Assembly: GCA_051859505.1 (NCBI GenBank)
Contig: JBHYFN010000008.1
Location: forward strand, 1-64,000
Direction: 5' to 3'
Source: JAFIEN01 sp051859505
Lineage (GTDB): Bacteria; Pseudomonadota; Alphaproteobacteria; Rhodobacterales; Rhodobacteraceae
DNA length: 64,000 nucleotides
Part shown: piece after piece, positions 15,718-24,565 of the stretch
Layout of the letters: the number at the start of each line of letters is the position of its first letter
Position numbering within the stretch: the stretch's first letter is position 1
Translations under genes and position numbers: made by a program
Notes under the pieces: model-generated
Seen by the model: only the letters and a program-made list of their open reading frames with translations
Database searches by the model: none
What the model was told of the DNA's origin: nothing

Positions 15718-17352
15718 TCAGTTCCCGGCGCTTTCCATCCGGCGGTTCTCGATCACCTCTTCCAGCCAGCCCAGCCGCATTTCCGGCACCGAGGCAAGCA
15801 GCAGGTCGGTATAGGCGTCGAAGGGCGGCGCCAGCACCTGGCTCTTCGGCCCGTAGCGCACCACCTTGCCCTGATACATCACCGCGATGGAATCGGCGAT
15901 GGCGCGCACCGTGGCCAGATCATGGGTGATGAAGAGATAGGCGACATCCTCGTCCTTCTGCAGTTTCAGCAGAAGCTTCAGGATCCCGTCCGCCACCAGC
16001 GGATCAAGCGCGCTTGTGACCTCGTCACAGATGATCAGCTTGGGTTTCGCGGCCAGCGCCCGGGCGATGCAGACGCGCTGTTTCTGCCCGCCCGACAGCT
16101 CGGCCGGGTAGCGGTCGGCAAAGCCCTTGCCCAGTTCGATCTCGTCCAGCAGCTCCTGAATCCGCTCGTCCCGCGCCTTGCCGCGCAGGCCGAAATAGAA
16201 TTCCAGCGGCCGCCCGATGATCGTCTTGACCGTCTGGCGCGGGTTCATCGCCACATCGGCCATCTGGTAGATCATCTGCAATTCGCGCAGATCCTCGCGC
16301 GGGCGATCCTCGAGGCGCGGGGTCAGCGTCCGGCCCGCGAAAGTGATCTTGCCCGCCGAGGGCGGCAGAAGCCCCGTGATCGCGCGCGCCAGCGTGGATT
16401 TGCCCGAGCCGCTTTCCCCCACCACGGCCAAAGTCTGCCCCGGGGCGATCTCGACCGAGATCTCGGAAAGCACGTCGCGCGCAAGGCCCGCATAGCGCGC
16501 CGTCACGCCTTCGACCGTCAGGATCGGGGCGGCGGGGGCCTTTTCCTCATGCTCGATCGAGCGGACCGAGACAAGGGCGCGGGTATACTCCTCTTGCGGA
16601 TCCTCGATGATCTGGCGCGCGGTTCCATGCTCCACCATCCGCCCGTGGCGCAGCACCATGATCTCGTCCGAGACCTGCGCCACGACGGCAAGGTCATGGG
16701 TGATATAGAGTGCGGCCACCCCGGTTTCCCGGATCGCCCGCTTGATCGCGGCCAGAACGTCGATCTGGGTGGTCACGTCCAGCGCGGTGGTGGGTTCGTC
16801 AAAGACCACGAGGTCGGGCTTGGGGCAGAGCGCCAGCGCCGTCATCGCGCGCTGCAACTGGCCGCCGGAAACCTGGTGCGGATAGCGCCGGCCAAAGGTC
16901 TCGGGTTCGGGCAGGTCAAGCTGGCGGAAAAGGTCGACCGCGCGCTTCTCGGCCTCGGCGCGGCTCATGATGCCGTGGTGCAGCGTGGCCTCGATCACCT
17001 GTTCCATCAGCCGCTTGGCCGGGTTGAAGGCGGCGGCGGCGGATTGCGCGACGTAAGTCACCTCGCGCCCGCGGACCTTGCGCAATGTGCCGGGCGAGGC
17101 GGTGCGGATCTCGCGCCCGTTCAGCCGGATCTCGCCCCCCGTCAGCCGCACCCCGCCCCGCCCGTAGGACATGGCAGACAGCCCGATGGTCGATTTGCCC
17201 GCCCCGGATTCCCCGATCAGCCCCAGCACGCGGCCCTTTTCCAGCGTGAAGGAACAGTCGTGCACGATGACGATATCCTGCGGCGGCTCGCCGGGGGGAT
17301 AGGCCGTGGCCTCGATGCGCAGGTTGCGGATATCCAGAAGCGCGTCAGCCAC
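15718..17352 (-). CDS. peptide-type ABC importer, fused double ATPase (DppD-DppF type)
   Basis: The 544-residue protein contains two complete ATP-binding cassettes in tandem. Both Walker A motifs are present, GESGAGKST and GESGSGKST. Signatures are VSGGQLQRAM and LSGGQKQRVC; Walker B motifs are LVVFDEPTTALD and LIICDEVTSALD. Each half ends with the oligopeptide-family C-terminal region. The fused form replaces the separate DppD and DppF subunits and would power the two permeases encoded upstream. Its start overlaps the end of the DppC-like gene by 8 bases. Substrate specificity lies in the binding protein and cannot be read here. Confidence 0.92.
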   Translation of the reverse strand: MADALLDIRNLRIEATAYPPGEPPQDIVIVHDCSFTLEKGRVLGLIGESGAGKSTIGLSAMSYGRGGVRLTGGEIRLNGREIRTASPGTLRKVRGREVTYVAQSAAAAFNPAKRLMEQVIEATLHHGIMSRAEAEKRAVDLFRQLDLPEPETFGRRYPHQVSGGQLQRAMTALALCPKPDLVVFDEPTTALDVTTQIDVLAAIKRAIRETGVAALYITHDLAVVAQVSDEIMVLRHGRMVEHGTARQIIEDPQEEYTRALVSVRSIEHEEKAPAAPILTVEGVTARYAGLARDVLSEISVEIAPGQTLAVVGESGSGKSTLARAITGLLPPSAGKITFAGRTLTPRLEDRPREDLRELQMIYQMADVAMNPRQTVKTIIGRPLEFYFGLRGKARDERIQELLDEIELGKGFADRYPAELSGGQKQRVCIARALAAKPKLIICDEVTSALDPLVADGILKLLLKLQKDEDVAYLFITHDLATVRAIADSIAVMYQGKVVRYGPKSQVLAPPFDAYTDLLLASVPEMRLGWLEEVIENRRMESAGN

Positions 17353-18160
17353 CCCGGCCCCCTTTCAGGCTGGTCGTCCGGTTCAGGATCCAGTCCGCCA
17401 CAAGGTTGACCGAGATCGCCAGCGTCGCGATGGCGAAGGCGGGCACAAGGGCCGCGGGGATGCCGTAGACGATCCCCTCGCGGTTCTCGCGCACGATGCC
17501 GCCCCAGTCGGCCAGCGGCGGCTGCACGCCAAGGCCAAGGAAAGAGAGCGTCGAGATGAACAGGATCGCGAAGATGAAGCGCAGGCCCATCTCGGCCACA
17601 AGCGGCGACAGCGCGTTGGGCAGGATCTCGCGGAAGATGATCCAGACGCTGCCCTCGCCGCGCAGGCGGGCGGCCTCGACATAGTCCATCACGGTGATGT
17701 CCACCGCCACCGCCCGCGACAGGCGGAAGACGCGGGTTGAATCGAGGATGCCCATGACAAGGACAAGCACCAGCACCGTCACCGGCATGACCGAAAGGAC
17801 GACCAGCGCGAAGATCAGCGAGGGGATCGACATGAGCAGATCGACGAAGCGCGACAGCGCCTGATCGACCCAGCCCCCCATGACCGCCGCCGTGAAGCCC
17901 AGGATCGAGCCCAGCGAGAAGGACAGGAGCGTCGCCATGGTGGCGACGAAGATCGTCGTCTGCCCGCCGTAGATCATCCGGGTCAGCAGATCGCGGCCGA
18001 TATTGTCGGTGCCCAGCCAATGCTCACGCGAGGCGGGATCCCAGACGCCGCCGACGATCTCGGCCATGCCATAGGGCGCGATGAAATCGGCGAAGATCGC
18101 GGCGAGGAAATAGAGCGCCGTGAAGAACAGGCCGATCATGGCGGAAAGCGGCATCCTCAT
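17345..18160 (-). CDS. peptide-type ABC importer permease (DppC type)
   Basis: The 271-residue inner-membrane permease has about six hydrophobic segments. It starts with MRMPLSAMIGLFFTALYFLAAIFADFIAPYG, typical of DppC/OppC proteins. The EAA loop that docks on the ATPase is visible as YVEAARLRGEGSVWIIFREILPNALSPL. It overlaps the DppB-like gene by 4 bases (ATGA) and the ATPase gene by 8, so the three are translationally coupled. Confidence 0.92.
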   Translation of the reverse strand: MRMPLSAMIGLFFTALYFLAAIFADFIAPYGMAEIVGGVWDPASREHWLGTDNIGRDLLTRMIYGGQTTIFVATMATLLSFSLGSILGFTAAVMGGWVDQALSRFVDLLMSIPSLIFALVVLSVMPVTVLVLVLVMGILDSTRVFRLSRAVAVDITVMDYVEAARLRGEGSVWIIFREILPNALSPLVAEMGLRFIFAILFISTLSFLGLGVQPPLADWGGIVRENREGIVYGIPAALVPAFAIATLAISVNLVADWILNRTTSLKGGRGG

Positions 18161-19113
18161 TTCGGGTGCCTCAATCGCGGATTGGCCAGGATCGAGACGA
18201 TATCGGCCACAAGGTTCAGCCCGATATAGACGGCGGCAAAGACAAGGCCGCAGGCCTGCACCACCGGAATGTCGCGCTTGGCGACATGGTCGACCAGATA
18301 TTGCCCCATGCCGGGATAGACAAAGACCACCTCGACCACGACGACGCCCACCACCAGATAGGCGAGGTTGATCATCACCACATTGACCACCGGCGCGATG
18401 GCATTGGGAAAGGCGTGGCGCCAGATGATGCTGAAGCTGCGCAGGCCCTTGAGCTCGGCCGTCTCCACATAGGCCGATTGCATCACGTTCAGGATCGCCG
18501 CCCGCGTCATCCGCATCATGTGGCCCAGCACGACCAGCACCAGCACAAGGACGGGAAGGGCAATGGCGTTGAGCTTGTCACCAAGGCTCATCGAGGCGTT
18601 GATATTGGCGACGGACGGAAAGATGCGGAACTGCACCGCAAGGAAATACATCGCGATATAGCCCAGCAGGAATTCCGGGATCGAGATGGTCGAGAGCGTC
18701 GCCCCCGAGATCACCTTGTCCGGCCAGCGCCCTTCATAGCGCACCGCCAGAAGGCCCAGCAGGATCGCCAGCGGCACCGCGATGATCGCGGCCCAGAAGG
18801 CCAGGAAGAGGGTGTTGGACAGGCGCACCGACATCGCCTCGGCAATGTCGCGCCGGTTCGAGAGCGATACTCCAAGATCGCCCTGCAACACCCCGAAAAG
18901 CCAGTTGAAATAGCGGGTGACGGGCGGGTCGTTCAGGCCCAGCTCGAGCCGCAGATTGGCCAGCGCCTGTTCGGTCGCGCCCTGACCCAGGATCGCCGAG
19001 GCCACGTCACCGGGCAGGATCTCGGTCCCGACGAAGATCAGGACCGAGGCCGCAAGAAGCAGCAGGACGCCCAGCGCGAGGCGCTGGACGACCAGTTTCA
19101 GGATCGGACTCAA
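18157..19113 (-). CDS. peptide-type ABC importer permease (DppB type)
   Basis: The 318-residue inner-membrane permease opens with a hydrophobic N-terminal helix (ILKLVVQRLALGVLLLLAASVLIFVG). It has the DppB-type periplasmic segment LGLNDPPVTRYFNWLFGVLQGDLGVS and an EAA loop YVETAELKGLRSFSIIWRHAFPNAIAPV. It would form a heterodimer with the DppC-like subunit. Seven bases separate it from the binding-protein gene upstream. Confidence 0.92.
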   Translation of the reverse strand: MSPILKLVVQRLALGVLLLLAASVLIFVGTEILPGDVASAILGQGATEQALANLRLELGLNDPPVTRYFNWLFGVLQGDLGVSLSNRRDIAEAMSVRLSNTLFLAFWAAIIAVPLAILLGLLAVRYEGRWPDKVISGATLSTISIPEFLLGYIAMYFLAVQFRIFPSVANINASMSLGDKLNAIALPVLVLVLVVLGHMMRMTRAAILNVMQSAYVETAELKGLRSFSIIWRHAFPNAIAPVVNVVMINLAYLVVGVVVVEVVFVYPGMGQYLVDHVAKRDIPVVQACGLVFAAVYIGLNLVADIVSILANPRLRHPK

Positions 19114-19120
19114 CGGCCCG

Positions 19121-20713
19121 TCACGCGTTGTTCAGCCAGACCTTGACGGCGGCAAAACCGGCCATCATCTCGCCCGCCGGATCGGTGACCCAGCCTTCGA
19201 CCGTGTCGTTCTGCGCGTCGATGAAGTCGTTGAACATCGGGCAGATCAGGCCGCCCTCGTCGCGCACGAGCATCCCCATTTCGGAATACATCTCCTTGCG
19301 CTTGACCTCGTCCAGTTCGGCGCGCGCCTGCAGCAGGAGCTCGTCGAAACGGTCGTTGAAGAACCGCGTGTCGTTCCAGTCCGCGCCCGAGTAGTAGGCG
19401 GTGGAGTACATCTGGTCCTGCACCGGACGCCCGCCCCAGTAAGAGGCCGAGAAGGGCTGCACGTTCCAGACTTCGGACCAGTAGCCGTCACCCGGCTCGC
19501 GCCGGATCTCGATCGGGATGCCGGCCTGGGCTGCGGTCTGCTGGAACAGCTGGGCCGCATCGACCGCGCCGGGGAAGGCCACGTCCGAGGTGCGCAGCAC
19601 GATGGGCGAACCGTCATGGCCGGACTGCTCGTAGTGGAAGCGGGCCTTGTCGAGGTCAAACTCGCGCTGCGGGATCGCCTCGTCGAACAGCGGATAGGCC
19701 GCGTTGATCGGCATGTCGTTGCCGATGCTGCCATAGCCCGAGAGGATCTTTTCCACCATGTCTTCGCGGTCGATGGCATATTTCAGCGCCAGCCGCAGAT
19801 CGACATTGTCGAAGGGCGCGGTGTCGCAATGCATGATGAAGACGTAATGGCCCCGGCCCGGCGTCGAATGGATCGTGACCCCCGGCGCCCGGCCAAGGAA
19901 ATCCGCGGTGCGCGGCTCGACCCGGTTCATCAGCGCGACCTGACCCGACTGCAGCGCCGAGTTGCGCGCCGTGGCGTCGTTGATCACCAGGATCTCGACC
20001 GAATTCACATGGCCGACATTGCTGTCCCAATGGTTCTCGAACTTTTCGAGGACGTGACGCACGCCGGGCTGATCCTCGACCCATTTGTAGGGGCCGGTGA
20101 AGATGCCTGCCGCCGGATCGTCAAATCCGCCGTCGGGCTGGATCACGAGGTGGTAGTCGGTCATCAGGTAGGGAAGGTCGGCATTCGGCGTTGCGAGCGT
20201 GACCTCGAAGACATTGCCATCCACGCGCATGCTTTCGATATCGCGCATGATGCCGAGCGCGCCCGACTGGCTGTCCTCGTCCGAATGGCGCTGCATGGTG
20301 CGCAGCACATCTTCGGCGGTCAGCGTCTTGCCGTTGTGGAACTCGACCCCCTGCCGGATCGCGAAGCGCCAGATCCGCGCATCGTCTGACGCCTCGACCG
20401 ACTCGGCCAGCCGCATCTCGATATCGCCTTCGGGCGTGGTGTTGACCAGCGTATCGCCCGAGGTGCGCAGATAGGTATAGGGCACCTGGCTGGCGGCCAG
20501 CGCGGGGTCAAGGCTGTTGGTGCTTTCGCCGCCAACAAGGCCGATGACAAGGTTGCCGCCCTTCTGCGGCCCTGCGGCGCGCACCGCCGTGGCCAGAAGC
20601 GAATTCGCCGCCGCCGCCGTCAGGCCCAGCGCGCCGGCGCGGCCCAGAAAGGCGCGGCGGCTGTGCTTGCCCTGCGCCGTGCGGGCAAGAAGATATCTCA
20701 GTTCGTCGTTCAT
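19121..20713 (-). CDS. periplasmic substrate-binding protein, family 5 (peptide/nickel type), Tat-exported
   Basis: This 530-residue extracytoplasmic solute-binding protein heads an ABC importer operon. The N-terminus holds a twin-arginine signal (SRRAFLGRAGALG, followed by a hydrophobic stretch and ATAVRAAGP), so export in folded form is predicted. Family 5 features include NSLDPALAASQVPYTYLRTSGDTLV, the RFAIRQGVEFHNGKTLTAEDV block and LRLALKYAIDREDMV. Ligands of this family range from peptides to opines, sugars and metal chelates, so the substrate is open. GGGAGAGG precedes the ATG. A 22-bp inverted repeat lies 31 bases upstream of the start. Confidence 0.9.
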   Translation of the reverse strand: MNDELRYLLARTAQGKHSRRAFLGRAGALGLTAAAANSLLATAVRAAGPQKGGNLVIGLVGGESTNSLDPALAASQVPYTYLRTSGDTLVNTTPEGDIEMRLAESVEASDDARIWRFAIRQGVEFHNGKTLTAEDVLRTMQRHSDEDSQSGALGIMRDIESMRVDGNVFEVTLATPNADLPYLMTDYHLVIQPDGGFDDPAAGIFTGPYKWVEDQPGVRHVLEKFENHWDSNVGHVNSVEILVINDATARNSALQSGQVALMNRVEPRTADFLGRAPGVTIHSTPGRGHYVFIMHCDTAPFDNVDLRLALKYAIDREDMVEKILSGYGSIGNDMPINAAYPLFDEAIPQREFDLDKARFHYEQSGHDGSPIVLRTSDVAFPGAVDAAQLFQQTAAQAGIPIEIRREPGDGYWSEVWNVQPFSASYWGGRPVQDQMYSTAYYSGADWNDTRFFNDRFDELLLQARAELDEVKRKEMYSEMGMLVRDEGGLICPMFNDFIDAQNDTVEGWVTDPAGEMMAGFAAVKVWLNNA

Positions 20714-20743
20714 TGGCCTCTCCCTGTGTTGGCCCTGATGGCG

Positions 20744-20765
20744 TTATTGATTAACCGATCAATAA
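20744..20765. promoter_or_regulatory. inverted repeat, candidate operator for the importer operon
   Basis: TTATTGAT and ATCAATAA are exact reverse complements separated by TAACCG, an AT-rich island in GC-rich surroundings. It is centred about 40 bases upstream of the binding-protein ATG. Spacer length (6) excludes the FNR/CRP class (4 or 6 with other half-sites); size and symmetry suit a dimeric TetR-, GntR- or LacI-type repressor. No regulator gene lies next to it. Confidence 0.55.
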
Positions 20766-20818
20766 CCCGCCCTGTGACGCGGGCGCAACCTTTACCTAGG
20801 TTTGCATTGTGACAGACT

Positions 20819-22816
20819 TCAGACAAGATCCCTCGGGATCGCCTCGGTCACTTCACGGTCATGCACGATTTCGTCGCCTTCAAAGGCCTGCAGGCGGGCC
20901 CTGAGGTGAAAAGTGGTCGCATCCGACCACATTTCGGCGAAGGTTTCCGTCCGCAAGCTGATCTCGCCGCGCGTCATTTCCTCGGTCCAATGGGTCGTGC
21001 CGCGGGCCGAGAGGGGATCGTCGGGGTGGATCTCCCAGCGCTCGCGCGCCACGCCGCCGTTGATAAGGCCATGGTCCAGATGCTCGATCAGGCCGAAATC
21101 ATCCTCGACGATCAGGCTGACCACGCCGGTCTGGCGGTCGATCTCGGTCCGGCGGATATGGGCGGCGGGACGGATCTCGCGGGTGCGTTCCTCGGGGGCG
21201 GCTTCGGGCGGGGGGAAGCTGCATTCGTCGGCCTGTGCCGGGTGGCGCACGGGCAGGTCGAGCGTGCCCGAGGTCAGCGTCAGCGTCGCCGCCCCGGGCG
21301 CGGGCCAGATCATCGGCCAATAGGCCGAGGATACGGCCACGCGCAGCCGGTGCCCCTCGGGAAGCCGATAGGCGATGTGGTCAAGCGCCAGCGTGACCTC
21401 GATCTCCTCGCCCGGGGTCAGCGGTTCGGGGGTTTCGTGGCTGGCGCGATGCGTCAGGTTCAGGACGCCCCAGGTGATCCGGCTCGAGGCGCCATCCGGG
21501 TGCAGGTGGTTCAACCGCACGGCGATCTGCGCGACCGGACTGTCGGCACAGAGCCGCAGCCGCAGGACGGGGGCGCCGACGATATCGGTGGCGGGCATGG
21601 CCCCCGTGTCGAAACAGGCCGAGAGCGCGTCATCGGCGCGCTGGTCGCCTGGCATTTCGGGGCCAAGCCAGATGGCGCAGAACTCGCCCCCCTCCGTCCC
21701 GCAATGGGCGGGGCTGGCGACGGTCACCTCCAGCGGCCCGCCCGCGCCGCCCAAAGTGCCGCCGGGGCCAAGGGCCAGAACCTCCGCCCCGATGCCGGGG
21801 CCGGGCCAGGCGCTTTCCGCGATCCAGAGGCCGGGGCGGTGGTCATACCATGTGGCGGGCCGCAACCCCTCCATCAGATAGGCGCGATAGGCGGGGTCGT
21901 CCTCGACGCCGGTGTCCTGGCCCTTCAGCCAGCGGTCCCACCAGCGCAGGCCTTCCTGCAGGAAGCCGATCCGGGGTTCGGGCACGGCGAAATGGGGATA
22001 TTTGTGGACCCAAGGCCCGACGATCCCCTTCACGGGGGCCGAGAGGTGCTGCACCAGTTGCGGCACCGCGTTCTTGTAGCTGTCGCCCCAGCCGCCCACG
22101 GCCAGGGTCGCGGCCTTGATCGCCCCGAAATCCTCGCAGACCGATCCATGCCGCCAATAGGCATCCCGCCTCTGGTGGCGCAGCCAGAGCGCGGGCAGGA
22201 AGGGTTCCCCCTCCAGCCGCTTCAGCCATTCCTCGCGCCAGTCCTGCCGCAAGGCAGGGTCCGGCGCGCGCGAGGAATAGGCCCACATCGTCGCGCCCCA
22301 GCCAAGGTTTTCGTTCAAGAGGCAGCCGCCCTTGTAATGGATGTCGTCGGCATAGCGGTCGACGGTGGAGCAGAGCGTGATGATCGCCTTCAGCGCGGGC
22401 GGCTGCAGGGCGGCGACCTGCAGGCTGTTGAACCCGCCCCAGCTGATCCCCATCATGCCGACGCTGCCACTGCACCAGGGCTGCGCCGCGATCCAGGCGA
22501 TGACCTCGCAGGCGTCGGCCAACTCCTGCGCGGAATATTCATCCTCCATCAACCCGTCGCTGTCGCCATTGCCGCGCATATCGACCCGCAGACAGGCATA
22601 GCCGTGGCCCGCGAAATAGGGATGGGTCAGCGCATCGCGCGCGGTCGTCCCGTCGCGCTTGCGATAGGGCAGGAATTCGAGGATCGCGGGCACCGGATCG
22701 TCGCCCGCATCCTCGGGCATCCAGACCCGGGCCGAGAGGCGGCAGCCATCCGAGAGCACGATGGGCATGTCGGCCGTCTCGACAAGCTTGCGGGGGAAAT
22801 CTGTGACTGTTCGCAT
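20819..22816 (-). CDS. CocE/NonD-family (peptidase S15-like) hydrolase
   Basis: The 665-residue protein has an N-terminal alpha/beta hydrolase domain and a C-terminal jelly-roll domain of the CocE/X-prolyl dipeptidyl aminopeptidase type. The nucleophile is Ser125 in MMGISWGGFNS. FLPYRKRDGTTARD, YACLRVDMRGNGDSDG and VGPWVHKYPH (catalytic His region) follow the family. No signal peptide is seen with the chosen ATG (MRTVTDFPRK, preceded by GGAGGAGGGC). Members cleave acyl-amide, ester or X-Pro bonds; the substrate here is unknown. It ends 105 bases upstream of the binding-protein gene on the same strand, so it may belong to the same functional unit, although a separate promoter/operator lies between. 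Confidence 0.88.
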   Translation of the reverse strand: MRTVTDFPRKLVETADMPIVLSDGCRLSARVWMPEDAGDDPVPAILEFLPYRKRDGTTARDALTHPYFAGHGYACLRVDMRGNGDSDGLMEDEYSAQELADACEVIAWIAAQPWCSGSVGMMGISWGGFNSLQVAALQPPALKAIITLCSTVDRYADDIHYKGGCLLNENLGWGATMWAYSSRAPDPALRQDWREEWLKRLEGEPFLPALWLRHQRRDAYWRHGSVCEDFGAIKAATLAVGGWGDSYKNAVPQLVQHLSAPVKGIVGPWVHKYPHFAVPEPRIGFLQEGLRWWDRWLKGQDTGVEDDPAYRAYLMEGLRPATWYDHRPGLWIAESAWPGPGIGAEVLALGPGGTLGGAGGPLEVTVASPAHCGTEGGEFCAIWLGPEMPGDQRADDALSACFDTGAMPATDIVGAPVLRLRLCADSPVAQIAVRLNHLHPDGASSRITWGVLNLTHRASHETPEPLTPGEEIEVTLALDHIAYRLPEGHRLRVAVSSAYWPMIWPAPGAATLTLTSGTLDLPVRHPAQADECSFPPPEAAPEERTREIRPAAHIRRTEIDRQTGVVSLIVEDDFGLIEHLDHGLINGGVARERWEIHPDDPLSARGTTHWTEEMTRGEISLRTETFAEMWSDATTFHLRARLQAFEGDEIVHDREVTEAIPRDLV

Positions 22817-22979
22817 CCGGCCCTCCTCCTGCTGCCCCACCCTGAGAAAGCCGGTTCGCCTGCCGGGGGCAAGAGCTTTCCGCATCCGTTTCCGGTTTTC
22901 GGCGGCCCGCGCGCTTCCCCCCTTTTCCTCGGCTGGCCGCCCCCCTAAGCTGAGCGCCGGCAACCAGAGGGAGTATCCC

Positions 22980-23846
22980 ATGCAGACGATGATCGGCATC
23001 ATCGGCGGGTCCGGTCTTTACGAGATCGAAGGGCTGGAAGGGGCCTCCTGGGTCAAGGTCAAGACCCCCTGGGGCCAACCCTCCGACGAGGTGCTGGTCG
23101 GACGGCTGAACGGGGTGCCGATGGCCTTTCTGCCGCGCCACGGCCGGGGCCATGTTCATTCGCCCACGACCGTGCCCTATCGTGCCAATATCGACGCGCT
23201 CAAGCGGTTGGGCGTGACGGATGTGTTCAGCATCTCGGCCTGCGGATCCTTCCGCGAGGATATGGCGCCGGGCGATTTCGTCATCGTCGACCAGTTCATC
23301 GACCGCACCTTCGCGCGGGAAAAGTCGTTCTTCGGAACCGGCTGCGTGGCCCATGTGAGCCTCGCCCATCCCACCTGCCCCCGGCTTGGCGATGCAGCCG
23401 AGGCGGCGGCGAAGGCGGCGGGCGTGACGGTGCATCGCGGCGGCACCTATCTGGCGATGGAGGGGCCGCAGTTCTCCTCGGTCGCCGAATCGCGGATGTA
23501 CAAGGGCTGGGGCTGCGACGTGATCGGCATGACCAACATGCCCGAGGCGAAACTCGCCCGCGAGGCCGAGCTCTGCTACGCCTCGGTCGCGATGATCACC
23601 GATTACGACAGCTGGCACCCCGGCCATGACACGGTGGATATCGCCACGATCATCGCCACGCTGTCGGGCAACGCGGCCAAGGCGCGCGCGCTGGTGGCGG
23701 GTCTGCCGGCGCGTCTGGGGGCCGAGCGCGCGCCCTGCGCGCATGGCTGCGACCGGGCGCTGGAGCATGCGATCATGACCGCCCCCGAGCGCCGCGATCC
23801 CGAGGTGGTGGCGCGGCTCGATGCCGTTGCGGGCCGGGTCTTGTGA
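22980..23846 (+). CDS. mtnP: S-methyl-5'-thioadenosine phosphorylase
   Basis: MtnP cleaves methylthioadenosine, a by-product of polyamine and homoserine-lactone synthesis, to adenine and 5-methylthioribose 1-phosphate. The 288-residue sequence has IGIIGGSGLYEIEGL at the N-terminus, the phosphate-binding RHGRGHVHSPTTVPYRANIDAL segment, GTYLAMEGPQFSSVAESRMY and GMTNMPEAKLAREAELCY, all diagnostic for the family. AGAGGGAG precedes the ATG. It is first in a three-gene operon whose last gene, apt, recycles the adenine it releases. The next gene overlaps its stop (GTGA). Confidence 0.96.
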   Translation: MQTMIGIIGGSGLYEIEGLEGASWVKVKTPWGQPSDEVLVGRLNGVPMAFLPRHGRGHVHSPTTVPYRANIDALKRLGVTDVFSISACGSFREDMAPGDFVIVDQFIDRTFAREKSFFGTGCVAHVSLAHPTCPRLGDAAEAAAKAAGVTVHRGGTYLAMEGPQFSSVAESRMYKGWGCDVIGMTNMPEAKLAREAELCYASVAMITDYDSWHPGHDTVDIATIIATLSGNAAKARALVAGLPARLGAERAPCAHGCDRALEHAIMTAPERRDPEVVARLDAVAGRVL

Positions 23847-24565
23847 TCCGGACTGGGCTGGCCGGACTGCTTCTTGCACTGGGTCTGCCGCTTTCGACAG
23901 CGGCCGAGGCGGTGGATTTCGTGGTGACCGAGGGCAAGCTTTCGAACGGCGATTTCTACCGCCTCGTCGCCTGCGCCGCACCTCCGGGCCAGCCTTGCGT
24001 CGAAGAGATCGTCCGCTGGCCAGCCGATCAGGCGCTGGGCCTTGGCGTGGCGCTGGCGCCGGTTTCGGACGCGTATCCCGCGCCGATGGCGGTGGCCATG
24101 TCACGCGCGCTGGACGATGCGATCATCGCCATCAATCGGGTGGGCGCCGGCGTGCGGCTGCACCGGGTCGCCCGCGGCGCCGATGCGCCGATCGTCGTGC
24201 ATCTCGTGCCGGTGGGAACAGGCGAAAGGATCGCGGGGACCGGCAATCGCTGGGTCGATGGCACGACCATCGGCGCGGGGCTGGTCACGGTCTGGTGGAA
24301 CGAACAGCTGGAACTGACCGACGCCCTGATCGCGCTGGTCGCCGATCTGCCGCGCGACGAGGTCTATCCGGTGATGCTCGAGGAACTGACCCAGAGCCTC
24401 GGGCTGCTGACCGATATCCGCAATCCGGACTATGTGAAGCTCTCGGTCTTTTCCGAAGACAGCAACGCCGTGACGCGCCTTGGCCCGCAGGACAGGATCG
24501 CGCTGCGGCTGCATTATCCACCGCACCCCAAGCCGGACCCGAAACAGATGAAGGACGCGCCATGA
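23843..24565 (+). CDS. DUF2927 family exported protein
   Basis: The 240-residue protein has an N-terminal signal peptide (MIRTGLAGLLLALGLPLSTAAEA). The mature part has the layout of DUF2927 proteins of Rhodobacterales: ALDDAIIAINRVGAGVRLHRV followed by GAGLVTVWWN and a metalloprotease-like region LEELTQSLGLLTDI, which lacks a classic HExxH. Function unknown. The GTG start overlaps the mtnP stop and its own stop overlaps the apt start (ATGA), so the three genes are tightly coupled; the reason for placing an exported protein between two purine-salvage enzymes is unclear. Confidence 0.78.
   Translation: MIRTGLAGLLLALGLPLSTAAEAVDFVVTEGKLSNGDFYRLVACAAPPGQPCVEEIVRWPADQALGLGVALAPVSDAYPAPMAVAMSRALDDAIIAINRVGAGVRLHRVARGADAPIVVHLVPVGTGERIAGTGNRWVDGTTIGAGLVTVWWNEQLELTDALIALVADLPRDEVYPVMLEELTQSLGLLTDIRNPDYVKLSVFSEDSNAVTRLGPQDRIALRLHYPPHPKPDPKQMKDAP

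Noticed and set aside
20744..20765. FNR/CRP site at the importer operon
   Set aside because: The half-sites TTGAT and ATCAA are there, but the spacer is 6 and not 4, so it does not fit FNR; it is kept only as an unspecified operator candidate.
23821..24561. Upstream extension of apt in the same frame through the DUF2927 gene
   Set aside because: The extension is Arg-rich without homology, and apt has a standard start overlapping the DUF2927 stop.
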